Below the pieces are notes generated by a model, which was given only the letters and a program-made list of their open reading frames with translations, ran no database searches and had not been told where the DNA came from. DNA of 29,983 nucleotides, from NCBI GenBank assembly GCA_943323725.2, contig CALPIW020000001.1:1-29983 (forward strand), written 5' to 3'. Made by a program: the position numbers and the translations under genes. Positions 7,589 to 16,209 of the stretch are shown one piece after another. Positions within the stretch are counted from its first letter, which is position 1, and each line of letters begins with the position of its first letter. The DNA comes from Polynucleobacter meluiroseus (lineage in GTDB: Bacteria; Verrucomicrobiota; Verrucomicrobiia; Opitutales; UBA953).

Positions 7589-8071
7589 TCAGCGCGCGCG
7601 GCGGACGGTGACGCGGCCGGCGCCGGCTTCGACGACGACGACGGGGGCGCCGCGTTCGACGAAGCCGTCGAGCGAGAAGGCTTCGAGCAGCGCACCGTCG
7701 ACCTCGGCGGTGCCGGAGGGAGCCAGCACGGTCAAGGCTTTGCCGGTCTTGCCGACATACACGGCGAAGCCCGCGGCGGCGGGGACGGCGGCGCCGTCGT
7801 TGCTGCTGACGTTGATCATCGCGCGGCCGATGCCGGTCTGCGGCAGGAGCCGGCGGAAGGCGAAGAACTCCAGGGCGAGGACGATGAGGAAGGTGACGCA
7901 GAAGAGCGCGCAGGTGAGCGCGCCCGCCGCGGCGGAGAGATAGATGCCGGCGAAGGAGACGGCGGCGCCGACGAACCCGAGGAACACGGTCGGCAGAAAG
8001 AATTCGGCGGCGATCAGGAGCAGGCCGGCCACGAGCAGGCTGACCGGCAACACAAGGGAGACTTCGTCCAT
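7589..8071 (-). CDS. Short NfeD-like membrane protein
   Basis: 160 residues. Three closely packed membrane segments occupy about residues 5-75, and a C-terminal soluble region (about 95-160) has the glycine-rich beta pattern of the NfeD OB-fold domain (VGKTGKALTVLAPSGTAEV, then VVVEAGAGRVTVRR). It is the short form that lacks the N-terminal ClpP-like serine protease domain of long NfeD proteins. NfeD proteins pair with flotillin/stomatin-like partners, and the gene directly downstream is floA, so they probably act together at the membrane. It is the first gene of the operon; its promoter must lie in 8072-8199. Confidence 0.85.
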   Translation of the reverse strand: MDEVSLVLPVSLLVAGLLLIAAEFFLPTVFLGFVGAAVSFAGIYLSAAAGALTCALFCVTFLIVLALEFFAFRRLLPQTGIGRAMINVSSNDGAAVPAAAGFAVYVGKTGKALTVLAPSGTAEVDGALLEAFSLDGFVERGAPVVVVEAGAGRVTVRRAR

Positions 8072-8121
8072 GCCGGCACGATGCCGCGGCCGGGCGGCCT
8101 TTCCAATCTTTTCCGAAACCC

Positions 8122-8151
8122 CTGACTACAAAGCCGGGGCGTGGTTATAAG
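8122..8151 (+). promoter_or_regulatory. Possible sigma70-type promoter for the CII-like gene
   Basis: CTGACT (8122-8127) and TATAAG (8146-8151) are separated by 18 bases and lie about 50 bases before the ATG at 8200, in the divergent gap with the nfeD-like gene. The match to TTGACA/TATAAT is partial, and promoters of this phylum are little characterised. Confidence 0.3.
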
Positions 8152-8199
8152 CCCCCTGTCTCGCTTGCGGAACCGCACCCGTCCGCCCTAGCCTGCCCC

Positions 8200-8715
8200 A
8201 TGCCTAAGAAACCCGCCGCCCCCCGCCGAAGCCGGATCAAGGAAGCCCACCACGTCCTGGAAGACGCCTTGCGGAAGGCCGGCGAAGACCGACCGGGCGA
8301 TCAGGCCCAGGTCCACGGACAGGTCGCGAAGTCCCTCGGGGTCTCGCCGTCCATGCTGTACAAATGGCGCGAGCCGGCGGACCAAGGCAGCGGCCAGCCC
8401 AACCCGCTCCACCGCACGGCGCAGCTGATCGTGCTCACCGGCGACACGCGCATCCTCGACTGGCTGGCGGAGAAAGCCGGCGGGCAGTTCACGCCGGTCG
8501 AGACCGAACCCGCCGCCGGCGCCCTCGACCAGGCGGCCAACACGCTCGTCCGCGAATTCGGCCTGCTCATCGCCGACGTGGCCGACGCCATCGCCGACCG
8601 ACGCGTCACGCCGGACGAGACGCAGGCCCTGCGCACCAAATGGAACGGACTGCGCAAGCGCGCCGAGACGTTCGTCCGCCGCTGCGAGAAAGGCGACTAC
8701 GGCGCCGACAAGTGA
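8200..8715 (+). CDS. CII-like helix-turn-helix DNA-binding protein
   Basis: 171 residues. After a basic N-terminus (KKPAAPRRSR) comes a helical region with a helix-turn-helix at about 41-57 (QVAKSLGVSPSMLYKWR), followed by an acidic/helical C-terminal part (about 100-165) that may oligomerise. The layout resembles the phage regulatory CII family (Phage_CP76 type) known from P2/186-like and P22-like phages, but no other phage gene is nearby. A chromosomal homologue used as a regulator is more likely than a prophage remnant. It starts in the divergent gap with nfeD-like and precedes peptide deformylase by 44 bases, possibly in one transcript. Targets cannot be told from the sequence. Confidence 0.7.
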   Translation: MPKKPAAPRRSRIKEAHHVLEDALRKAGEDRPGDQAQVHGQVAKSLGVSPSMLYKWREPADQGSGQPNPLHRTAQLIVLTGDTRILDWLAEKAGGQFTPVETEPAAGALDQAANTLVREFGLLIADVADAIADRRVTPDETQALRTKWNGLRKRAETFVRRCEKGDYGADK

Positions 8716-8759
8716 GCGTTTTCGCTTTCCCCGCCCCCGCGAAAAGGTAACCAGAAGCC

Positions 8760-9338
8760 ATGGCCGAATTCACCATCCGCCCCTACGGCGACCCGGTCCT
8801 CCGGGCGGTGGGCGAGCCCGTGCGCGAATTCGGCGCGCCCCTCCGCACCCTCGGCGACGCGATGCTGCGCGCGATGAAGACCGCCAAGGGCATCGGCCTG
8901 GCCGCCCCGCAGGTGGGCCTTTCCTTGCAGCTCTTCGTGATGGACGTGCATGACGAGGATTTCGCGCCCGTGCTCGACGGCAAGGAGCGCAGACCCGAGG
9001 ACATCATGCCGATGCTGCTGGCCAACGCGACGGTGTCCGTCCCCGCGGGCGAGCCGGACACCTACACCGAAGGCTGCCTTTCGTTCCCGGGCGTCACGGG
9101 CGACGTCGAGCGCGTGGAACGCGCGATCGTGCGCTACCGCGACGCCGACGGCGCGCCCCACGTCCTCGAGTGCGCCGGCCTGCTCGCGCGCTGCGTGCAG
9201 CACGAACATGACCACTGCCAGGGCGTGCTCTTCATCGACCGGATGACGCGCGCCCACCAGCTGCTGACCGCCGCGAAAGTGAAGAAGCTCAAGCGTGCGA
9301 CGACCGCCGAGATGAAGGCGGCGCGCAAGCAGGCCTGA
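8760..9338 (+). CDS. def: Peptide deformylase
   Basis: 192 residues with all three family motifs: GIGLAAPQ (44-51), EGCLSFP (104-110, Cys106 as metal ligand) and the metal-binding helix HEHDH (148-152, with Glu149 catalytic). It removes the N-formyl group from nascent proteins on the ribosome. The third motif has a histidine where many family members have a hydrophobic residue (HExDH is otherwise intact). An insertion of about 20 residues (about 65-85) before the second motif is longer than in the E. coli enzyme. The usual neighbour fmt is absent. The TGA stop directly abuts the stop of the convergent gene (TGATCA at 9336-9341). Confidence 0.95.
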   Translation: MAEFTIRPYGDPVLRAVGEPVREFGAPLRTLGDAMLRAMKTAKGIGLAAPQVGLSLQLFVMDVHDEDFAPVLDGKERRPEDIMPMLLANATVSVPAGEPDTYTEGCLSFPGVTGDVERVERAIVRYRDADGAPHVLECAGLLARCVQHEHDHCQGVLFIDRMTRAHQLLTAAKVKKLKRATTAEMKAARKQA

Positions 9339-10529
9339 TCACTTCACGCCGGGAGCACCGACGCGGAGCGTGAGCGGACCGACGGCCACCGCGGCGCCGC
9401 CGGCGGGAATGCCTTGGACGGTGAAAGCGGTGACGGCGACCGTGGGGCTGGCGGGGCTGGTCGCCGGCGCTTCGACCGCGGTCGCGCGCCACTTGGCGCC
9501 GACGACGCCGCCGGCCGGACCACCGCCGGCGACGATCGCGACGTAGGGGTCGCCCGCGACGGACAGCTTGCTCTGCGTCAGGCAAAGATGGGTCAGCAGG
9601 GCCGAGCCCACGGGATGGCTGTCGCGCTCGAAACCGAAAGTCCATTCGCCGCTCTGCGTGAGGCGCGGGATGAAACTGCGCTCATCGCGCAAGGCGACGG
9701 TGCCGACGACCGGCGTGGCGCCGGTGTGGGTCAGGACGAGCTCGGAAGCGATGATGCGGAAGGAATGGGCGTCAGCGAGACGCAGGAAAAGCAGGGTCTG
9801 CGCGCCATCGGCGCCGACGACGTACTGCTCGGCCCAGAGCACGGCGAGCTGCTTGGGCGCGGTCGCGGGCTTGAGTCCCTTGGACAAGGCGGGCGCGGCC
9901 GGCGCGACGGCGGGCACGTAAGCATAGCCTTCGGCCGGGACGGCGGCCAAGGCGACGCCGGTGCGACGCGACCAGGCGGCGCGGAGGTCGGAGGTGAGTT
10001 CGGCGGGACGTTCGAGGCCGGCGGCACTGACGCGCAGGGAGCCGATGAGATGGGCGGAGGGGTAACCGAGGTCGACGGCCTGCTTGTGCAGACGGCCGAC
10101 GGCGGCGTCGAGGGCGGCGGGCGGCGCGGCGGCGGTGATCTCGAAAGTGAAATCGACCGGCTTCATCTTCTCGGCCACGCGCTGGGCCGCGGCCAGACGG
10201 AGGCGAGCCAGGGAAGGCGCAGCCTGCTGGACCTGCACGTTACCTTCATCGATGATCTTCTGGGCCCGGATCTTGATCTGCTCCGGCGTCTCGGTGAGTC
10301 CGCCGGTCTTCGCACCCTTGGTCGCAGCGGCCGCCGCGATGCTGGTGTCCATGATGCTCTGACCCTGTTTGATGCGCGTCTGACCTAAGGTGGTGATGCG
10401 CATGGCGTTATGCCATTCGGCGAGCTCCGCCGGCTTCAGCTGACGCACGACTTCGACGTCGGTGACGGCGGGCGGGGCGACCGGCTCGCCTGCGGCGAGC
10501 ATCAGGAAGGAGGCGAAGAGCGCGAACAT
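9339..10529 (-). CDS. Secreted protein of unknown function
   Basis: 396 residues. A short hydrophobic N-terminus (about 1-14, ending near LAAGEP) looks like a signal peptide. A helical, Ala/Gln-rich region follows (about 30-125), then an alpha/beta part (about 125-200), a Pro/Ala-rich linker near 205-225 and a beta-rich C-terminal region (about 225-396). I recognise no domain or catalytic motif. The gene starts 5 bases after the stop of ptsH on the same strand, so they are probably co-transcribed, although the functional link is not obvious. Its stop codon abuts the end of the convergent def gene. Confidence 0.7.
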   Translation of the reverse strand: MFALFASFLMLAAGEPVAPPAVTDVEVVRQLKPAELAEWHNAMRITTLGQTRIKQGQSIMDTSIAAAAATKGAKTGGLTETPEQIKIRAQKIIDEGNVQVQQAAPSLARLRLAAAQRVAEKMKPVDFTFEITAAAPPAALDAAVGRLHKQAVDLGYPSAHLIGSLRVSAAGLERPAELTSDLRAAWSRRTGVALAAVPAEGYAYVPAVAPAAPALSKGLKPATAPKQLAVLWAEQYVVGADGAQTLLFLRLADAHSFRIIASELVLTHTGATPVVGTVALRDERSFIPRLTQSGEWTFGFERDSHPVGSALLTHLCLTQSKLSVAGDPYVAIVAGGGPAGGVVGAKWRATAVEAPATSPASPTVAVTAFTVQGIPAGGAAVAVGPLTLRVGAPGVK

Positions 10530-10534
10530 GGGGT

Positions 10535-10822
10535 TTAGGATTCGTCGAATTTACGGGCGAAGAGGGCTTCCATCTCAGTCAGGAGGGCGGCGGAGTCCTT
10601 GCCCTTGGCGGAGAAGCGCAGCTTCGAGCCCAGGCCGGCGGCCAGCATCATGAGGCCCATGATGCTCTTGCCGTTCACCGATTCATCGTCCTTGGAGACG
10701 GTGATCTCGACGTCCGGGTAGCGGTTAGCCAGCCGGACGATCTGGGCGGCCGGACGGGTGTGGATCCCCATGCGGTTCTGGACGGTGAATTCGCGGGCCG
10801 AAGCCTCGTGGGTTTCTTCCAT
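10535..10822 (-). CDS. ptsH: HPr-family phosphocarrier protein
   Basis: 95 residues from the ATG at 10822; a reading frame continues upstream, but that part is non-homologous and crosses the promoter region. The active-site motif GIHTRPAAQIV carries the phospho-accepting His21, and the regulatory serine motif NGKSIMGLMML carries Ser53, equivalent to Ser46 of Firmicutes HPr. HPr passes phosphate from enzyme I to EII sugar transporters or to regulators; an intact serine site implies control by an HPr kinase/phosphorylase. An N-terminal extension of about six residues is present. No ptsI, hprK or EII gene is in the window. A secreted protein of unknown function follows 5 bases downstream. Confidence 0.92.
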   Translation of the reverse strand: MEETHEASAREFTVQNRMGIHTRPAAQIVRLANRYPDVEITVSKDDESVNGKSIMGLMMLAAGLGSKLRFSAKGKDSAALLTEMEALFARKFDES

Positions 10823-10883
10823 AGATAAAGAGGGCCTGAGAGAGGACTCACAGGATAGGCCAAGGGGGAGGCCCCCCGCAAGT

Positions 10884-10905
10884 CGGGTCAAGGCAAATTG
10901 ACCCG
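10884..10905. promoter_or_regulatory. Inverted repeat between ptsH and pdhA (candidate operator)
   Basis: CGGGTCAA (10884-10891) and TTGACCCG (10898-10905) are a perfect 8-base inverted repeat with a 6-base AT-rich spacer, about 60 bases before the pdhA start and about 60 before the divergent ptsH start. There is no following T-run, so it is not a terminator. It could be the binding site of a dimeric regulator of the pyruvate dehydrogenase operon, of ptsH, or both. TTGACC in either arm could also act as a -35 element. Confidence 0.45.
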
Positions 10906-10965
10906 ATGGGAGGGGACGCTTGACCTTCCTCGCCAGACCCCTCCAATCCAACCAAACGAACTACC

Positions 10966-12072
10966 GTGGCCAAGCCCGCTGTCCTTACCCACCCCGAATC
11001 CCTGAAGCGCCCCGCCGGGCCTTCCGAATACGCCAAGGATCCGGTCAACGCCTCGATGTCCAAGGCCGAGAAAATCGCCCTTTACACGAAAATGGCCCGT
11101 ATCCGCCATTTCGAGCAGCGCTGCATCCGTATCTACCAGCAGGGCAAGATCGGGGGATTCCTCCACCTTTACGTCGGCCAGGAGGCCGTCGCCGCCGGGA
11201 CGATCTCCCTGCTGGGCAAACACGACCATATCATCACGGGCTACCGCGACCACGGCCACGGCCTGATGGTCGGCATGGGCATGAACGAGTGCATGGCCGA
11301 ACTGACCGGCCGCGTCACCGGCTGCTCCCAGGGCAAAGGCGGTTCGATGCACTATTTCGCCCCCGATAAGAACTACTGGGGTGGCCACGGCATCGTCGGC
11401 GGCCAAGCCCCGCTCGGCACCGGCCTCGCCTACGCCGTCAAATACATGGGCCTGAAGGGCAGCTGCCTCGCCTACATGGGCGACGGCGCCGTCAACCAGG
11501 GCGCGGTCCATGAAGCCTACAACTTGGCGGCCCTCTGGGACCTGCCGATGATCTTCGTCATCGAGAACAACGGCTACTCCATGGGCACCTCCCAGGAGCG
11601 CTCGACCGCCCACCCGGGCTGCCTCGCCAAGCGCGCCGAAGGCTACGGCATGGCCTGGGACGTCATCAACGGCCACGACGTCTACGAAGTCCGCGCCAAG
11701 ACCGCGATCGCCCTCAAGCGCGCCCACGAAGAATCCAAGCCGACCGTCCTCGAGATCTTCACCTACCGTTACTTCGGCCACTCCATGGCCGACCCGGACA
11801 AGACCTACCGCGACAAGGAGGAGATCAAGGAATACCGCGAGAAGAAGGACCCGGTCCTCGCCTTCGAACAGGAACTCCTGCGCGAGAAGGTCCTCACCGC
11901 CGAGCTTTCCCAGCAGATCAACGACGCCGCGATGGCCGAGGCCGACAAGGCCGCCGTCTTCGCCGACGAGTCGCCGGACCCCACCGTCGCCGACATCACC
12001 AAGCACATCTACTGGGAAGAGGACAACCGCGGTCCGGACACGACCAGCCGCGGCACCATCATCTTCGAATAA
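10966..12072 (+). CDS. pdhA: Pyruvate dehydrogenase E1 component, alpha subunit
   Basis: 368 residues from a GTG start. The thiamine diphosphate motif begins at GDG (172-174) and ends at NN (201-202), with the intervening AVNQGAVHEAYNLAALW typical of E1alpha. Other conserved stretches are YRDHGHGL (93-100), GKGGSMHYF (123-131) and YRYFGHSMADPD, which precedes the region where phosphorylatable serines sit in eukaryotic enzymes. It decarboxylates pyruvate and, with E1beta, transfers the acetyl group to lipoyl-E2. The sequence is closer to PdhA of mitochondria, Alphaproteobacteria and Akkermansia than to AceE-type single-chain E1. It is first in the pdhABC operon; E1beta follows after 21 bases. 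Confidence 0.95.
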   Translation: MAKPAVLTHPESLKRPAGPSEYAKDPVNASMSKAEKIALYTKMARIRHFEQRCIRIYQQGKIGGFLHLYVGQEAVAAGTISLLGKHDHIITGYRDHGHGLMVGMGMNECMAELTGRVTGCSQGKGGSMHYFAPDKNYWGGHGIVGGQAPLGTGLAYAVKYMGLKGSCLAYMGDGAVNQGAVHEAYNLAALWDLPMIFVIENNGYSMGTSQERSTAHPGCLAKRAEGYGMAWDVINGHDVYEVRAKTAIALKRAHEESKPTVLEIFTYRYFGHSMADPDKTYRDKEEIKEYREKKDPVLAFEQELLREKVLTAELSQQINDAAMAEADKAAVFADESPDPTVADITKHIYWEEDNRGPDTTSRGTIIFE

Positions 12073-12093
12073 TCCTTCTTCGCACACACTGTC

Positions 12094-13071
12094 ATGGCCG
12101 TCATTTCCTACCGCGAAGCGCTCCGCGCCGCGATGCGCGAAGAACTCAAGCGCGACGACAAGGTCGTCATCATGGGTGAAGAAGTCGCCCAGTTCAACGG
12201 CGCCTACAAGGTGACCGAAGGCCTCCTCAAGGAGTTCGGACCGAAGCGCGTCGTCGATACCCCGATCTCCGAAGCGGGCTTCATCGGCCTCGGCATCGGC
12301 GCCTCCATGCTCGGCATCCGCCCGGTGATGGAACTGATGTTCTGGTCCTTCTCGTACGTCGCGTTCGACCAGATCGTGAACAACGCCGGCAACATCCGCT
12401 ACATGTCCGGCGGCCTCATCAACTGCCCGATCGTCATCCGCGGTCCGGCCAACGGCGGCACCAACGTCGGCGCCACCCACTCCCACACGCCGGAGGCCAT
12501 CCTCGCCTCCCACCCGGGCATCAAGGTCGTCTGCCCGGCCACTCCGTACGACGCCAAGGGCCTGCTCAAGGCGGCCATCCGCGACAACGACCCGGTCTAC
12601 GTGATGGAGAACACCATCCTTTATAACGATAAGGGCGAAGTGCCGGACGAAGACTACATCGTGCCGCTCGGCGTCGCCGACGTGAAGCGCGTGGGCACCG
12701 ACCTCACGATCGTGGCCCACGGCCGCGCCGTCATCACGAGCCTCAAGGCCGCCGAGATCCTCGAGCAGGAACACGGCGTCAGCGTCGAGGTCGTCGACCT
12801 CCGCTCGATCCGCCCGCTCGACGAGGAGACCATCCTCGCCTCCGTCCGCAAGACGCACCGCGCCCTGCTGGTCGAAGAGAACAAGCCCTTCTGCGGCGTC
12901 GACGCCCAGGTGGCCTACCTCATCCAGTCGCGGGCGTTCGACGAGCTCGACGCCCCGATCCACCGCGTGTCCTCGATCGACGCCCCGCAGATCTACTGCA
13001 AGCGCATGGAAGACCAGCAGCTCCCCGACGTGAACCGCGTCGTCCGCGAAGCCCTCAAGGTCCTCGCCTAA
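12094..13071 (+). CDS. pdhB: Pyruvate dehydrogenase E1 component, beta subunit
   Basis: 325 residues, full length for E1beta. The N-terminal part contains ALRAAMREELKRD and MGEEVAQFNGAYKVTEGL, with the acidic residue that contacts thiamine diphosphate. ADTPISE-like and GFIGLGIGASMLGIRPV segments and FDQIVNNAGNIRYMSGG are further family blocks. The C-terminal transketolase domain (about 195-320) includes EVVDLRSIRPLDEETI and HRALLVEENKPFCG. Together with PdhA it forms the alpha2beta2 E1 of the pyruvate dehydrogenase complex. It lies 21 bases after pdhA and 18 bases before pdhC in one operon. Confidence 0.95.
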   Translation: MAVISYREALRAAMREELKRDDKVVIMGEEVAQFNGAYKVTEGLLKEFGPKRVVDTPISEAGFIGLGIGASMLGIRPVMELMFWSFSYVAFDQIVNNAGNIRYMSGGLINCPIVIRGPANGGTNVGATHSHTPEAILASHPGIKVVCPATPYDAKGLLKAAIRDNDPVYVMENTILYNDKGEVPDEDYIVPLGVADVKRVGTDLTIVAHGRAVITSLKAAEILEQEHGVSVEVVDLRSIRPLDEETILASVRKTHRALLVEENKPFCGVDAQVAYLIQSRAFDELDAPIHRVSSIDAPQIYCKRMEDQQLPDVNRVVREALKVLA

Positions 13072-13089
13072 TCCGCACTCTCAAATCCG

Positions 13090-14370
<1,281 letters not shown>

Positions 14371-14391
14371 GCGGAACGACCGCTCTGCCGA

Positions 14392-14422
14392 AACCCGGGC
14401 CCGCGAGGCGCCCGGGTTTTTT
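14392..14422 (+). terminator. Rho-independent terminator of the pdhABC operon
   Basis: A perfect 9-base stem, AACCCGGGC (14392-14400) with GCCCGGGTT (14410-14418), and a 9-base loop are followed by an uninterrupted T-run (14417-14422). It lies 22 bases after the pdhC stop and between convergent genes. The opposite strand has only a short T-run, so it works mainly for the plus-strand operon. Confidence 0.92.
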
Positions 14423-14431
14423 GTGCCCGCC

Positions 14432-15127
14432 TCAGAACGTGCGCACCGCCGACAGGCCGCCGTCCACGTGCAGTACCTGGCCGGTCATGAAGCGGGCGTG
14501 CCCGGAGAGGAGATGCGCGACGAGCGCGGCCATGTCCTCGGAGCGGCCGACCTGCTGCAGCGGGTGACGCTTCCCGGCGGCTTCCTTCTTGAGGTCGGAG
14601 TTCAGCAACGCGCCGGCGAGCGGCGTGTCGGTCAGCGAAGGCGCGATGACGTTCACGCGGATGGTCGGCGCCCATTCGGCGGCGAGGCTCCGGGCCAGCG
14701 CTTCGACGGCGCCCTTGGCGGCGGCGATGCTCGCGTGCATGGGCATGCCCTGCGCGACGGCGACGGTGGAGAAGAGCACGACGGACGCATTGCCCGAGGC
14801 CTTGAGCGCGGGAAGCGCCGACTGGAGCGCGGCGATGGCGCCGAAGAGGTTCACCTGCAGGTCGCGCTGGAAATCTTCCGGCGTGAGGCGATGGAACGGC
14901 TTGAGCGAGATGGAACCGGGGAAATACACGAGGCCGTCCAGGCGCTCGGGCCAGGCGAGCGGGCCGGGCGTGGCGGCGTCGAACGGTTGCGCCACGATCC
15001 CGAGGTCGGCGAGCTTCTCGGGCGAACGGCAGGCGGCATGGACCGTGTGTCCGTCGGACTGGAGCTGCGCGACGGTCGCGCGGCCGATGCCGGAGGTGCC
15101 GCCGATGATCGCGATGTGCTTGGACAT
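14432..15127 (-). CDS. SDR-family protein lacking the catalytic tyrosine
   Basis: 231 residues with a Rossmann fold of the short-chain dehydrogenase/reductase family. The cofactor motif GGTSGIGRA (9-17) is intact and VNLFGAI, VVLFSTVA (Ser120) and the C-terminal TGQVLHVDGG are typical. In the active-site YxxxK motif the lysine is present (Lys138), but the tyrosine position is isoleucine (Ile134, codon ATC). Related SDR proteins with a hydrophobic residue at this position (SxAAAKGAVE) exist, so this is probably a real subfamily and not a sequencing error. It may bind a nucleotide cofactor without classic oxidoreductase chemistry. It is a single gene, convergent to pdhABC. Confidence 0.85.
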   Translation of the reverse strand: MSKHIAIIGGTSGIGRATVAQLQSDGHTVHAACRSPEKLADLGIVAQPFDAATPGPLAWPERLDGLVYFPGSISLKPFHRLTPEDFQRDLQVNLFGAIAALQSALPALKASGNASVVLFSTVAVAQGMPMHASIAAAKGAVEALARSLAAEWAPTIRVNVIAPSLTDTPLAGALLNSDLKKEAAGKRHPLQQVGRSEDMAALVAHLLSGHARFMTGQVLHVDGGLSAVRTF

Positions 15128-15186
15128 GACCGTAAGGTTGCGGGCCGACCCCGCAGGTCAAACGACCCGCGTCTTTTCCGGGCACG

Positions 15187-15214
15187 AAAAAGGCCGGAGG
15201 CGAACCTCCGGCCT
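15187..15214 (-). terminator. Rho-independent terminator of the minus-strand carbohydrate cluster
   Basis: On the minus strand, AGGCCGGAGG pairs perfectly with CCTCCGGCCT (10 pairs) around a TTCG tetraloop, followed by a run of five T. It begins 24 bases after the stop of the ThuA-like gene and ends before the SDR gene. Confidence 0.88.
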
Positions 15215-15237
15215 GATGCGGGCGACCGGCGGGCCGC

Positions 15238-16203
15238 TTACTTCTTCTTGGGCGCCTTGCGCGGGACCTTCTTATCCTGGTTCGCCTTGAGTTCTTCTTC
15301 GGTGAACTTGGAGACGACGCCGGCGGCAGGGACTTCCGCCTTCGCGGTCCAGACGATCGCGTTGAGGACGAGCGTGCGCTGGCTGTCGTTGGCCCAGCCG
15401 GCGTGGTAATGGCCGCCGGTGAAGCCGAAGCCACGACCGCCGTCCTTGCGCTCGACCGCCCAGGCGACGACCGCGGGCTTCTTCTCTTCGAGGACGAGCT
15501 TCTTGACGTCGGGGTTGCCGGAGTGCGGTCCGTCGCCGCGGCTCATGGTCTCGGCGGGAGCGAGCGCGGACAGGACCGGAGTGACGCCTTCCATGCCGTC
15601 ACGGAAGCGCATGTTGAAGTACCACTCGTCGTTGGAGCCGAACGGCTTCACGCCACGGCTGGCCGGGTGATCAGGGATGACCTTGAAATCGGCGACCCAG
15701 TGGGGGTTCACGGACCAATGCTGCTCGAAGTAACCGCCGAGCCAGTCCTTGAACTCGAGGGCGCCCTTGCCCGTCGACGAACGACCGGCCGGAGGCGGGC
15801 TCACGGGCTTACCGTCGGCGCTCAGCCAGCCGGCGCGCTCGTAGGCGGGCTCGACGGCGTAATGGAGACAGACGAAGCCGGTGCCGCTCGCCATCTTCTT
15901 GGCGAGCTGGTCGAGGTGCGGGAGCGCCGGGTGGCCGTTGCCGCCGTCGGAATAGATCACGATCGTGTCGGCCTTGGCGACGCGCTCGTCGGACGGCCAT
16001 TCGCCGTTGAGGGCGACGTCCACGTTGACGAGGTCGGCGGCCCCCTGCTTCAGGCCGGAAGCCAGGAGCTGGATGCCGGCGTTGTGCTCGTGTTCGCCGG
16101 ACGGATGACTCGGCTTACCGGCGATGAGGAGGACGTTCTTCTTGTCCGCGGCCGAGACGAACGCGGCCGAGAGCAGGAGGAGGCTGAGGAAGGATTTTTT
16201 CAT
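15238..16203 (-). CDS. Secreted ThuA-like domain protein
   Basis: 321 residues with a signal peptide (MKKSFLSLLLLSAAFVSA, cleavage near residue 18). The mature part has a class I glutamine amidotransferase-like fold typical of ThuA: NVLLIAGKPSHPSGEHEHNAG near the start, a YSDGGNGHP segment, a cysteine in FVCLHYAVEP, and histidine-rich late segments (GGHYHAGWAND) often seen in the PVC form. ThuA-like proteins are linked to trehalose or 3-keto-sugar use, but their biochemistry is poorly established. The C-terminus ends in a Lys-rich tail. It is last in a minus-strand cluster, 6 bases after the DUF1080 gene, and is followed by a terminator. Confidence 0.85.
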   Translation of the reverse strand: MKKSFLSLLLLSAAFVSAADKKNVLLIAGKPSHPSGEHEHNAGIQLLASGLKQGAADLVNVDVALNGEWPSDERVAKADTIVIYSDGGNGHPALPHLDQLAKKMASGTGFVCLHYAVEPAYERAGWLSADGKPVSPPPAGRSSTGKGALEFKDWLGGYFEQHWSVNPHWVADFKVIPDHPASRGVKPFGSNDEWYFNMRFRDGMEGVTPVLSALAPAETMSRGDGPHSGNPDVKKLVLEEKKPAVVAWAVERKDGGRGFGFTGGHYHAGWANDSQRTLVLNAIVWTAKAEVPAAGVVSKFTEEELKANQDKKVPRKAPKKK

Positions 16204-16209
16204 GATGAG

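Noticed and set aside
10864..10877. GGGGG-AGG-CCCCC hairpin near ptsH as a terminator
   Set aside because: No T-run on either strand, a 3-base loop, and a position inside the divergent promoter gap.
10823..10951. N-terminal extension of HPr
   Set aside because: The frame is open but the extra 43 residues have no HPr homology and would run through the inverted repeat and promoter region.
10888..12963. Long minus-strand open frame across pdhA/pdhB
   Set aside because: Antisense to clear PdhA and PdhB with no recognisable domain; a codon-bias artefact.
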